Shown piece by piece: positions 33,408-42,177 of a stretch of DNA of 54,623 nucleotides. The stretch comes from Trinickia soli (GTDB lineage Bacteria; Pseudomonadota; Gammaproteobacteria; Burkholderiales; Burkholderiaceae): NCBI RefSeq assembly GCF_002879855.1, contig NZ_PNYB01000033.1, positions 1 through 54,623 on the forward strand, given 5' to 3'. The notes beneath the pieces were generated by a model. That model had not been told where the DNA came from, did not search any database, and worked only from the letters and a program-made list of their open reading frames with translations. The stretch's first letter is position 1, and each line of letters opens with the position of its first letter. The position numbers were made by a program, and so were the translations under genes.

Positions 33408-36185
33408 ATGCCTGCAGAACGGAACCTGAAAGGTAAGACCCTCGTATTGGTCGACGGCTCAAGCTATCTCTATCGGGCCTACCATGCGATGCCTGACTTG
33501 CGCGGCCCGGACGGCGAGCCGACGGGTGCGCTGTACGGATTCATCAACATGTTGCGGCGCATGCGCAAGGACGTCACGGCAGAGTATAGCGCGTGCGTCT
33601 TCGACGCAAAGGGCAAGACGTTCCGTGACGATTGGTTTCCCGAATACAAGGCCCATCGTCCGTCCATGCCCGAGGATCTCGCCCGGCAAATCGAGCCGAT
33701 CCATCTCGCCGTGCGTGCCCTCGGATGGCCGCTGTTGATGGTCGAAGGCGTCGAGGCCGACGACGTCATCGGCACGCTCGCAGCGGTTGCCGAGCGCGAG
33801 GGGATGAACGTCGTCGTCTCCACGGGCGATAAGGATCTGGCCCAACTCGTCAGCGACCATGTGACGCTCGTCAACACGATGTCGAACGAAACGCTCGATC
33901 GGGAAGGCGTAATCGCCAAATTCGGCGTGCCGCCCGAGCGCATTGTCGATTACCTCTCGCTGATCGGCGATACCGTCGATAACGTGCCCGGCGTCGAAAA
34001 ATGCGGCCCGAAGACGGCCGTCAAGTGGCTTACGCAATATGAAACGCTCGATGGCGTGGTCGAGCATGCGAACGAGATCAAAGGCGTCGTGGGCGAGAAC
34101 CTTCGCCGTGCGCTCGATTTCCTGCCGCTGGCCAAAAAGCTGGTGACGGTCGAGCGCGCCTGCGATCTGACCGCGCACGTGGCGTCGATCGAAGAATCGT
34201 TGCCGGCGCGGCCGGAATCGCCGCTCGAATTGCGCGACCTGTTCATGCGGCACGGCTTCAAGACGTGGCTGCGCGAGGTCGAAACGCTGATCGAGGGCGC
34301 CGAGAATGAGCAAGCCGCCGCAGGCGTGGTTGAGCCGACGGGCGTGCTCGCCGCCGAGCCGGCGCCGACGATCGTGCGCAAGCGCTGCTACGAAACCGTG
34401 CAGACATGGGACCATTTCGATCAGTGGCTGGCCAGGATCGAAGGCGCGCCGCTGACATCGTTCGATACCGAAACCACTTCGCTCGACCCGATGCAAGCGG
34501 AACTCGTCGGCATTTCGCTGTCGGTCGGCGTCGACTGCGCGGCCTACATTCCGATTGCGCACCGTGGGCCCGACGCGCCCGCGCAGTTGCCGCGCGACGA
34601 GGTGCTGGCCAGGCTCAAGCCGTGGCTTGAAAGTCACGACAAGAAGAAGTTGGGTCAGCACTTGAAGTACGACGAGCAGGTGCTGGCCAACTACGGCATC
34701 GAACTGAACGGCGTCGAGCACGACACGCTGCTCGAATCGTATGTGCTCGAGTCGCATCGTCCGCACGACATGGATAGCCTTGCGTCGCGCCATCTGGGCG
34801 TCAAAACGATCAAGTACGAAGATGTGGCGGGCAAGGGTGCGCAACAGATCGGTTTCGACGAGGTGCCGCTTGCGCAAGCGGCCGAATACGCGGCCGAAGA
34901 TGCGGACATCACGTTCCAATTGCATGCGGCGCTGTTTCCGCAGATCGAGGAGGACGAGGGCTTGCTGCGCGTCTACCGCGATATCGAATTGCCGACGGCG
35001 CGCGTATTGCGCAAGATGGAGCGCAACGGCGTGCTGATCGACAGTGAACGGCTGCGCCGCCAGAGCAATGAAATCGCGGCGCGGCTGATCGAACTGGAGA
35101 CGCAGGCCTACGAACTGGCCGGCGGCGAGTTCAATCTCGGCTCGCCGAAGCAGATCGGACAGATTTTTTTCGAACGATTGCAGTTGCCCGTCATCAAGAA
35201 GACGCCGAGCGGTGCGCCTTCGACCGATGAGGAAGTGCTGCAAAAGCTGGCCGAAGACTATCCGTTGCCGAAGCTGCTGCTCGAGCACCGCGGCCTGTCG
35301 AAGTTGAAATCGACGTACACCGACAAGCTGCCGCGCATGGTCAATCCGAAGACGGGGCGGGTGCATACGAACTATGCACAGGCTGTCGCCGTGACGGGGC
35401 GATTGGCGTCGAACGACCCGAATCTGCAAAACATTCCGGTGCGCACGGCGGAAGGCCGTCGTATTCGCGAGGCGTTCATAGCGCCCGCGGGTAGCAAGAT
35501 CGTCTCCGCCGATTATTCGCAGATCGAATTGCGGATCATGGCGCATATCTCGGGCGACGATTCGCTGCTGCGCGCATTCGCGCACGGCGAAGACATCCAT
35601 CGTGCCACCGCGGCCGAGGTGTTCGGCGTCACGCCGCTCGAAGTATCGAACGATCAGCGTCGTATCGCGAAGGTCATCAACTTCGGCCTGATATACGGCA
35701 TGAGCTCGTTCGGGCTCGCGTCGAATCTGGGCATCACGCGCGACGCGGCCAAGCTCTATATCGACCGTTACTTCGCGCGCTATCCGGGCGTCGCCCGCTA
35801 TATGGACGAGACTCGCACGAGCGCAAAGATCAAGGGCTACGTCGAAACCGTCTTCGGCCGCCGGCTGTGGCTGCCCGAGATCAACGGCGGCAACGGCCCG
35901 CGCCGGCAAGCGGCCGAACGTGCGGCCATCAATGCGCCGATGCAGGGCACGGCCGCCGATCTCATCAAGTTGTCGATGATCGCGGTGCAGGCGTGGCTGG
36001 AACGAGAGAACGCCAAGAGCCGCATGATCATGCAGGTGCATGACGAACTCGTGCTCGAAGTACCGGACGACGAATTGACCGTCGTCCGCGAAAAGCTGCC
36101 GCAATTGATGTGCGGCGTCGCTGCGCTGAAGGTGCCGCTCGTGGCCGAAGTGGGCGCCGGCGCCAATTGGGAGGAAGCGCACTGA
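33408..36185 (+). CDS. polA: DNA polymerase I
   Basis: Repair and Okazaki-fragment polymerase of 925 residues. The 5'-3' exonuclease domain occupies about 1-300 (LVLVDGSSYLYRAYHAMP start). The 3'-5' exonuclease domain keeps its metal-binding DTE motif (D353, E355), so proofreading should be active. The polymerase domain has motif A DYSQIELRI (D702), motif B RRIAKVINFGLIYG and motif C QVHDELVLE (D879). The start is ATG 33408; a TTG at 33399 is in frame but overlaps the LOG gene start. No ribosome binding site is evident, which matches the unusual 1-base spacing from the divergent LOG gene. Confidence 0.97.
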   Translation: MPAERNLKGKTLVLVDGSSYLYRAYHAMPDLRGPDGEPTGALYGFINMLRRMRKDVTAEYSACVFDAKGKTFRDDWFPEYKAHRPSMPEDLARQIEPIHLAVRALGWPLLMVEGVEADDVIGTLAAVAEREGMNVVVSTGDKDLAQLVSDHVTLVNTMSNETLDREGVIAKFGVPPERIVDYLSLIGDTVDNVPGVEKCGPKTAVKWLTQYETLDGVVEHANEIKGVVGENLRRALDFLPLAKKLVTVERACDLTAHVASIEESLPARPESPLELRDLFMRHGFKTWLREVETLIEGAENEQAAAGVVEPTGVLAAEPAPTIVRKRCYETVQTWDHFDQWLARIEGAPLTSFDTETTSLDPMQAELVGISLSVGVDCAAYIPIAHRGPDAPAQLPRDEVLARLKPWLESHDKKKLGQHLKYDEQVLANYGIELNGVEHDTLLESYVLESHRPHDMDSLASRHLGVKTIKYEDVAGKGAQQIGFDEVPLAQAAEYAAEDADITFQLHAALFPQIEEDEGLLRVYRDIELPTARVLRKMERNGVLIDSERLRRQSNEIAARLIELETQAYELAGGEFNLGSPKQIGQIFFERLQLPVIKKTPSGAPSTDEEVLQKLAEDYPLPKLLLEHRGLSKLKSTYTDKLPRMVNPKTGRVHTNYAQAVAVTGRLASNDPNLQNIPVRTAEGRRIREAFIAPAGSKIVSADYSQIELRIMAHISGDDSLLRAFAHGEDIHRATAAEVFGVTPLEVSNDQRRIAKVINFGLIYGMSSFGLASNLGITRDAAKLYIDRYFARYPGVARYMDETRTSAKIKGYVETVFGRRLWLPEINGGNGPRRQAAERAAINAPMQGTAADLIKLSMIAVQAWLERENAKSRMIMQVHDELVLEVPDDELTVVREKLPQLMCGVAALKVPLVAEVGAGANWEEAH

Positions 36186-36349
36186 TGCGCTGATCTCGCG
36201 CTCATGCTCGTGGTCGTATGGCTTCAATAAGCCGGCTACGGCTCGCGTGAGCATGGCGCTTCGCGGACAATGACCGAACCGCGCTCGCGCGGCGCTTACG
36301 AGCGGGCGCGCGACCGAACCGAATCATCAACGGCACAGGGAGTATCGGC

Positions 36350-37699
36350 ATGCATCGTTTTATCGTCGTGGGAGGAGGAGCAGGGGGGCTCGAATTGGCG
36401 ACCCGCCTCGGCGATCGTTACGGCGCGCGCGAGCCAGGCCGCGAGCCGCGCGCACTCGTTACGCTCGTCGATCGTAATCCGACACATATCTGGAAGCCAT
36501 TGCTGCATGAGGTGGCGGCGGGCAGTCTCGATCCCTTCACGCAAGAGCTCGAATATGCGGCGCAGGCTCGCTGGCATGGCTTCGAATTTCAGCAAGGCGA
36601 TCTGAACGGTCTCGATCGCAGCGCCAGACGCATCACGATCGCCCCCGTCATCGATTCGGACGGCGCGGAGCTCTTGCCGCGGCGCGAGCTCGAATACGAC
36701 ACTCTCGTCATCGCGATCGGCAGTACCACCCATTTCTTCGGCGTCCAGGGCGCAGCAGAGCACTCGATCGCGCTCGACACGGTGGCGCAAGCCGATCGGT
36801 TCAGAAAGCGGCTCATCGCGGCCTGCATGCGCGCCGAGCACCAGCCGCACGAGGCCGTCGAGTCGGGTCTGGGCGCTTCCGCCGAGGCAGAGCCGCGCAT
36901 CCAGGTGGCGATCGTCGGCGGCGGTGCGACCGGTGTCGAGCTGTCCGCGGAGCTGCGCAACACGGCGCAGGTACTGTCCGCATATGGGCTGCATAAGCTC
37001 GATCCACGGCACGACATCGGCATCGTGTTGATCGAGGCGGGGCCGCGTATTTTGCCGGCGCTGCAAGAGCGCGTATCGAGCGCGACGGCCGGGTTGCTGC
37101 GCAAGCTCGGCGTGAAGTTGATGATCGGCGAGACGGTGGCGGAAGTGGCGCCCGGTGTCGTGCGCACCGCGAGCGGCAAGACCGTGCGTGCCGATTTGAC
37201 GGTCTGGGCGGCTGGCATCAAGGCGCCGCCCGTGCTTGGACAACTCGACGGGCTCACGGTCAACCGTCTGGGCCAACTTTGTGTGCGCCGCACGCTGCAA
37301 ACCGAAATCGACGAGAACGTCTTCGCGCTTGGCGATTGCGCGGCTTGCCCGTGGCCCGGGGAGGAGCGCAACGTTCCTCCGCGCGCTCAAGCCGCTCATC
37401 AGCAAGCCAGCTTTTTGTTGAAGGCGATGTCGCATCGGCTCGAAGGCAGGGCGCTGCCGGAGTTTACTTATCGCGACTTCGGCTCGCTCGTGTCGCTCGG
37501 CCACTTCAGCGCGGTGGGCAACCTGATGGGTGGCCTGATCGGCGGAAGCATGCTCGTCGAAGGTTTGTTCGCGCGCTTTATGTATATGTCGCTATATCGG
37601 CTGCATATCGCGGCATTACATGGCTATCCGCGCATGATGCTCGATACCGTTGCGCACTGGCTGCGACGCACGACGTTACCGCGAGTGAAGTTGCATTAG
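36350..37699 (+). CDS. ndh: Type II NADH dehydrogenase (NDH-2)
   Basis: Membrane-associated FAD flavoprotein of 449 residues that oxidises NADH and reduces quinone without pumping protons. Two dinucleotide folds are seen: FIVVGGGAGGLELATRLG (4-21, FAD) and VAIVGGGATGVELSAEL (about 186-202, NADH). HIWKPLLHEVAAGSLD and FALGDCAACP match the NDH-2 family. The amphipathic C-terminal stretch (about 385-449) likely anchors it to the membrane. GGGAG lies 7 bases before the ATG. It stands alone after polA with 164 bp between. Confidence 0.93.
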   Translation: MHRFIVVGGGAGGLELATRLGDRYGAREPGREPRALVTLVDRNPTHIWKPLLHEVAAGSLDPFTQELEYAAQARWHGFEFQQGDLNGLDRSARRITIAPVIDSDGAELLPRRELEYDTLVIAIGSTTHFFGVQGAAEHSIALDTVAQADRFRKRLIAACMRAEHQPHEAVESGLGASAEAEPRIQVAIVGGGATGVELSAELRNTAQVLSAYGLHKLDPRHDIGIVLIEAGPRILPALQERVSSATAGLLRKLGVKLMIGETVAEVAPGVVRTASGKTVRADLTVWAAGIKAPPVLGQLDGLTVNRLGQLCVRRTLQTEIDENVFALGDCAACPWPGEERNVPPRAQAAHQQASFLLKAMSHRLEGRALPEFTYRDFGSLVSLGHFSAVGNLMGGLIGGSMLVEGLFARFMYMSLYRLHIAALHGYPRMMLDTVAHWLRRTTLPRVKLH

Positions 37700-37860
37700 A
37701 AGTGGGGCGGCGGCTCGCGAGTGGACGGCCGCCGGGCATCGCTTGCTTTCCGTCTGAATTTGATCGCCGGTCGCCGTTTGCCTTGGCTTAAGCGACTAGC
37801 CTTCCCACTTTCAACCAAAGCGGGCGGCCGGCGGCGCTGGCGGCCCGATCCATCGCCACC

Positions 37861-38412
37861 ATGACCCACCCTCCGCTCGCGACGCATATGGTGTCGCTTC
37901 CCGACGGCCGCATAGGCAATAACGCGCTCGGCTATTGTTCTGGCAACTCACGAGATCCTGATCGGCCGGTCGCACTGAGCCCGCTCGGCCTGGCTTGGCC
38001 GAGGCGCGTGATGCAGGGAACGAGAGTCGTAGTGAAATGGTTGAAGTTGCCCGGGCAGCCGGAATTCCTACATGTCCTCGACGCTGAAACCTCAACGACG
38101 AGCGCGCTACCCAGGCGCTTGAAACACCGGTCACCGGCAGATGTGGTGGCGATCCACACGTCGCGCACACAGCATTATCCAGCCGACGTCGCGCTTTACT
38201 ACGGCACGGCTTCGATCCCTACAGGCAATTTGACCACCGTCACGCCCTTGGGGCGATGGCGGTGCAATATGCCGATAGGTTCTACCGTCGAGATTCGCAA
38301 TCTGAGCGCGCCGGGCAGCGCGCTCAAGAACGGAGTCTTCTCGTCGCAAGCGTCGATTGCGAAGGATTCGTCCGCGAGCGTGAGCTTTCTAAAAGACTGG
38401 CCTGGTGGTTAG
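37861..38412 (+). CDS. Hypothetical protein (orphan ORF)
   Basis: Open frame of 183 codons in an otherwise empty gap between ndh and sseA. The C-terminal half reads as plausible beta-rich protein (ALYYGTASIPTGNLTTVTPLG... and STVEIRNLSAPGSALKNG), while the N-terminal 40 residues look less natural, so the true start may be further in, for example the ATG at 38011. No ribosome binding site, signal peptide or recognisable domain is present. Codon use is less GC3-rich than in the neighbours, which would fit a transferred or decaying gene. Overlapping minus-strand frames look worse. Confidence 0.4.
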   Translation: MTHPPLATHMVSLPDGRIGNNALGYCSGNSRDPDRPVALSPLGLAWPRRVMQGTRVVVKWLKLPGQPEFLHVLDAETSTTSALPRRLKHRSPADVVAIHTSRTQHYPADVALYYGTASIPTGNLTTVTPLGRWRCNMPIGSTVEIRNLSAPGSALKNGVFSSQASIAKDSSASVSFLKDWPGG

Positions 38413-38498
38413 CGTCAGCTGGAGCGACGACAAACGCAAGCATGTTCCATGGCCGGGCCAACGTGAGTTCGTCTGCGAAGCTTGGGGGGCAGTCGCCA

Positions 38499-39371
38499 TC
38501 ACGGATTAGGCCCGGTCGCGACGGGACGCGAAGGGTCGGCGCACCACTCGCTCCACGAGCCGGCGTACAACGCCGCCCCGTGCAACCCAGCCACTTCCAT
38601 TGCAAGCGCGTTGTGGCAGGCGGTGATGCCGGACCCGCATTGAAGGACGACGTGCTCCGGTGCTTTCGCACCGATGACTGCGCTGAACTCCTCGCGCAGT
38701 GAGTGGGCTGACTTGAAGCGGCCGTCAACTGTCAGGTTGTCTTTGAAGAATCGACTCAGTGCGCCGGGAATGTGGCCGGCGACGGGATCGATCGTCTCGT
38801 TTTCTCCGCGATAGCGATCGGGCGAGCGTGCGTCCACGACAACCTGCTCGCCGCCTTTGATATTGGCCAATACGTGCTGCGCATCGACGGTGACGGCCAG
38901 CGGCGCAGCGGCCTTGAAGTCGCCCTGTGCCGCTGGCGCGGGCAATGCGGTGTCGAGTTTCCGACCGGAGGCCTGCCATGCTTGCAACCCGCCGTCGAGC
39001 ACGGCCACCGAATCGTGACCGAGCCAACGCAGCATCCACCAGAGTCGGGCCGCATAGGCGCCGCCTTGTGCATCGTAAGCGACCACTTGCTGGTGCTGCT
39101 TCAGGCCCTGCTTGGCGAGCATCGCGACCAACGCATCGCGCGAGGGCAGCGGGTGCCGTCCGTTCTTGCCCGTTTTGGCGCCGGAAAGATCGCGATCGAG
39201 ATGCAGATAGCGCGCGCCCGGGATATGGCCAGCGGCGTAGGCTTGCTCGCCGGCGTTCGGGTTGGCGAGGTCGAAACTGCAATCGAAGACAAGCACGTTG
39301 TCGGGGGCGCTGGACAAGCGCTCGGCCAGATTGTCGGCTGAAATGAGCGTGGTGTAGTGCGTGTGCGGCAT
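38499..39371 (-). CDS. sseA: 3-mercaptopyruvate/thiosulfate sulfurtransferase
   Basis: Two-rhodanese-domain sulfurtransferase of 290 residues. The C-terminal domain has the active loop CGSGITA with Cys245, the form seen in mercaptopyruvate sulfurtransferases; rhodaneses usually have CRKGVT. The N-terminal domain (about 10-145) is inactive, as in the family, with Asp instead of Cys in its loop (VVAYDAQGG). It moves sulfur from mercaptopyruvate to acceptors such as cyanide or thioredoxin. AGGAG precedes the ATG at 39371; longer in-frame starts add atypical sequence. Confidence 0.93.
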   Translation of the reverse strand: MPHTHYTTLISADNLAERLSSAPDNVLVFDCSFDLANPNAGEQAYAAGHIPGARYLHLDRDLSGAKTGKNGRHPLPSRDALVAMLAKQGLKQHQQVVAYDAQGGAYAARLWWMLRWLGHDSVAVLDGGLQAWQASGRKLDTALPAPAAQGDFKAAAPLAVTVDAQHVLANIKGGEQVVVDARSPDRYRGENETIDPVAGHIPGALSRFFKDNLTVDGRFKSAHSLREEFSAVIGAKAPEHVVLQCGSGITACHNALAMEVAGLHGAALYAGSWSEWCADPSRPVATGPNP

Positions 39372-39522
39372 GATTGGGCTCCTCGTTGGCGAGCGAACTC
39401 CCGCGTCAAAAGCGGATGATTGATTGCAGTCTAAACAAAAAGACGGGCAAGAGACACGTTCGTCGTCTTGCCCGTCGTTCGACCGGCGGCCACGGGGCCG
39501 CAATGATTGATGGCGATACTCG

Positions 39523-40629
39523 TCAGATTTCGCCCAATTCCCGCCGCAGGAACTCATGGAAATGTTGCATTCCGTCTTCCATCGGGCTTTGATACGGCCC
39601 GACCTGCGATTCGCCCCGATTCAACAGTGCCAGACGGCCCGCGTCCATGCGCTCGGCAATCTCATCGTCCTCGCGCGCCGTTTCCATATACGCGGCGCGT
39701 TCCGCTTCGACGAAATCGCGCTCGAACAGCGCAAATTCCTCGGGGTAATAGAACTCGACGATGTTCGTCGTCTTGCGCGGGCCGCGCGGAATCAGCCACG
39801 AGACGACGAGCACATGCGGGTACCACTCGATCATGAGACCCGGGTAATAGACCATCCAGATCGCGCCGTACTCGGGCGGCTCGCCATCGCGCACGCGCAG
39901 CACCTGATCGTGCCACTTGCGATAAGTCGGGCTCCCGGCCTTGGCGAGCCCGTTATGCACGCCGACCGTCTGAACGCTGTACCAATCGCCGAACTCCCAC
40001 GTCAGGTCGTCGCAATTGACAAAGCTGCCGAGGCCCGGATGGAAGGGCACGACGTGATAGTCCTCGAGATACACCTCGATGAACGTCTTCCAGTTGTAGT
40101 TGCACTCATGCACTTCGACGTGATCGAACATGTAGTCCGTAAAGTCGAAGTGATGCTGCGTGCCGAGTTTCGCCAGATCTTTCGCGACGTCCCGGCCTTG
40201 CGCCTCGAACAGTAAGCCGTGCCAGTTCTGCAGCGCGGTGGCGCCGAGGTTCAGGCACGGATTGTCGGCGAAGTGCGGCGCCCCGAGCAGTTCCCCGTCG
40301 AGGTTGTAGGTCCAGCGATGCAGCGGGCAGACGATATTCTGAGCTTGGCCGCGCCCATTGAGCATGATCGCCTGACGATGGCGGCAGACGTTCGACAGCA
40401 GCTCCACCTGCGAACGTTGGTTGCGCACGAGCACGCGCCCTTCGTTTTCGCTTGGCAGGGCGAAATAGTTCCCCGCCTCGGGCACCATCAGTTCGTGCCC
40501 GACGTAGCGAGGACCCTTCTTGAAAAGTATTTCGATTTCTCGCGCGAGAAGCGCTTCGTCGAAGTAAGCCGTGACCGGCAGCTGGCTCGAAATGGCCTTG
40601 AGCTGCAAAGCATTGCTCAGATTGGACAT
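39523..40629 (-). CDS. Rieske [2Fe-2S] aromatic ring-hydroxylating oxygenase alpha subunit
   Basis: Oxygenase large subunit of 368 residues. The Rieske cluster ligands are C82-x-H84 (NVCRHRQ) and C101-x2-H104 (VCPLHRW). The mononuclear iron site is indicated by EDYHVVPFH with H192 and H197 and an acidic residue near the C-terminus. No ferredoxin or beta-subunit gene adjoins it, so reductase partners must be encoded elsewhere. The sequence resembles the GbcA/choline monooxygenase-like branch as much as true aromatic dioxygenases, so the substrate is open. GGGAG precedes the ATG at 40629. Confidence 0.9.
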   Translation of the reverse strand: MSNLSNALQLKAISSQLPVTAYFDEALLAREIEILFKKGPRYVGHELMVPEAGNYFALPSENEGRVLVRNQRSQVELLSNVCRHRQAIMLNGRGQAQNIVCPLHRWTYNLDGELLGAPHFADNPCLNLGATALQNWHGLLFEAQGRDVAKDLAKLGTQHHFDFTDYMFDHVEVHECNYNWKTFIEVYLEDYHVVPFHPGLGSFVNCDDLTWEFGDWYSVQTVGVHNGLAKAGSPTYRKWHDQVLRVRDGEPPEYGAIWMVYYPGLMIEWYPHVLVVSWLIPRGPRKTTNIVEFYYPEEFALFERDFVEAERAAYMETAREDDEIAERMDAGRLALLNRGESQVGPYQSPMEDGMQHFHEFLRRELGEI

Positions 40630-40908
40630 TCCCACTCCCGAAAAACGTGAAAGCAGTGAACAACCCAACCATCGAAGATTCGATTTAGGGAACCGGCGAT
40701 TATACCCGTTTGCCCTCGCTTGGGGCGCTTAAGTGCATGATTTGGGTTAAAAAAGCGCGCGCAAGAAGCAATCCTGCCCGCAAGGCGAGCCGCGGAAGTG
40801 TTGTTTTTTTGTCGGTGCTCCCGGCATCGTGGCGGGGGCGCGGATGGAGAGGGTTGTGCGCTTTTGCCGTAGAATGTCCGACTTGCTTTTAAATTCACCC
40901 CCGATCCG
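40630..40908. promoter_or_regulatory. Divergent promoter region, Rieske gene / xseB
   Basis: This 279-bp gap lies between the divergent Rieske and xseB starts. A TAGAAT -10-like hexamer at 40870-40875, 33 bases before the xseB ATG, is the best promoter candidate for the xseB-ispA unit; no good -35 was seen. The rest holds no ORF or strong hairpin. Confidence 0.4.
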
Positions 40909-41211
40909 ATGGCGAAGACAGCACCCGAAGGTACCGCCGCGCCCGACTCAGGTAGCGAACAGGCTGATACAGCGCTGCCTCAGAACTACGAAGCAGCGGT
41001 GGCCGAGCTGGAAGCGTTGGTTTCTCGCATGGAGGGCGGCGCCTTGAGCCTCGAGGAGTCGCTGGCCGCGTACCGGCGCGGTGCGGCGCTCGTGGCGTAT
41101 TGTCAGCAACAGCTGGAAAAGGTGGAGCAACAGGTGCGCGTGCTCGATGGCGAGACGCTCAAGCCGCTGCCCCCCGGTACGGCCCCCGCGGACAGCGGAG
41201 ATGACCTATGA
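40909..41211 (+). CDS. xseB: Exodeoxyribonuclease VII small subunit
   Basis: Small subunit of exonuclease VII, 100 residues. The core NYEAAVAELEALVSRMEGGALSLEESLAAYRRGAALVAYCQQQLEKVEQQVRVLDG matches the XseB family helical hairpin (about 26-82), with a variable N-terminal tail. Its stop overlaps the ispA start by 4 bases, so the two genes are translationally coupled, the order usual in proteobacteria (xseB-ispA-dxs). Confidence 0.95.
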   Translation: MAKTAPEGTAAPDSGSEQADTALPQNYEAAVAELEALVSRMEGGALSLEESLAAYRRGAALVAYCQQQLEKVEQQVRVLDGETLKPLPPGTAPADSGDDL

Positions 41212-42092
41212 CTTTTGAAGAATGGATGCGCGCGGTGCTCGCGCGCGTCGAAGCGGCCCTCGATCGTTACTTGCCTGCCGCGGCCATGGAGCCGGCCCGG
41301 CTGCATGACGCCATGCGCTACGCCGTGCTCGGCGGCGGCAAGCGCGTGCGGCCGCTGCTCGTGCATGCAGCGGGCGAGCTGACCGGCGCGCGGCCCGAGG
41401 CGCTGGAGGCGGCATCGGCTGCGCTCGAGATGATCCATGTCTACTCGCTCGTGCATGACGATATGCCCTGCATGGACGACGACGATCTGCGCCGCGGCAA
41501 GCCGACGGTCCACGTCAGGTATGACGAAGCCACGGCGCTGCTCGTAGGCGACGCGCTGCAATCGCAGGCCTTCATCGTGCTGACCGATGACGCTGCCCTC
41601 GATGCGCGCGCGCAAGCGTCGCTCGTGCGCGAACTGGCGGTCGCGAGCGGCTCGATCGGCATGGCGGGCGGGCAGGCGATCGATTTGGCCAGCGTGGGCC
41701 TGACGCTCACGCGGCCGCAGCTGGAAACGATGCACCGGATGAAGACGGGCGCGCTGTTGCGCGCGTCGGTCCGCATGGGCGCGTTGGCCGGCGCCACGCC
41801 CGACGCAAAGGCGCTGGCGGCGCTTGACACCTATGCGGCGGCCGTGGGGCTGGCGTTCCAGGTCGTCGACGACATCCTCGATGTGACCACGGATTCGGCC
41901 ACGCTCGGCAAGACAGCGGGCAAGGACGCGAAAGACGGCAAGCCGACGTACGTGTCGATTATCGGGCTGGATGCGTCGCGGGCATTGGCGGCGCAATTGC
42001 GACGCGAAGCGCACGACGCGCTCGCGCCTTTCGGCGAGCATGCACGGCGTTTGGCTGAACTTGCCGACCTGGTGGTACACCGGGTGAGTTGA
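41208..42092 (+). CDS. ispA: Farnesyl diphosphate synthase (polyprenyl synthetase)
   Basis: Condenses isopentenyl diphosphate with dimethylallyl and geranyl diphosphates to make farnesyl diphosphate, in the cytoplasm. The 294 residues contain the first Asp-rich motif DDMPCMDDDD (from D84), the second DDILD (D221-D225), and GGGKRVRPLL near the start. Length fits the short-chain FPP synthase class. It overlaps xseB by 4 bases and is followed by dxs after 85 bp, grouping precursor supply and chain elongation. Confidence 0.96.
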   Translation: MTFEEWMRAVLARVEAALDRYLPAAAMEPARLHDAMRYAVLGGGKRVRPLLVHAAGELTGARPEALEAASAALEMIHVYSLVHDDMPCMDDDDLRRGKPTVHVRYDEATALLVGDALQSQAFIVLTDDAALDARAQASLVRELAVASGSIGMAGGQAIDLASVGLTLTRPQLETMHRMKTGALLRASVRMGALAGATPDAKALAALDTYAAAVGLAFQVVDDILDVTTDSATLGKTAGKDAKDGKPTYVSIIGLDASRALAAQLRREAHDALAPFGEHARRLAELADLVVHRVS

Positions 42093-42177
42093 ACGCGAAG
42101 CCCGCTAGCGCGTGCCATTGGCCTCGAGAAGCGTGACAAGAAAGCGGGCGCGTAACTTTTCCTAGAATGGAACGACG

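Noticed and set aside
33459-36254. 931-codon open frame antisense to polA
   Set aside because: It mirrors the polA codon pattern in a high-GC genome, is rich in Arg/His/Leu with no domain, and polA is certain on the other strand.
37850-37863. GCCACCATGA before the orphan ORF, identical to a Kozak sequence
   Set aside because: Chance match; there is no sign of eukaryotic or vector DNA around it.
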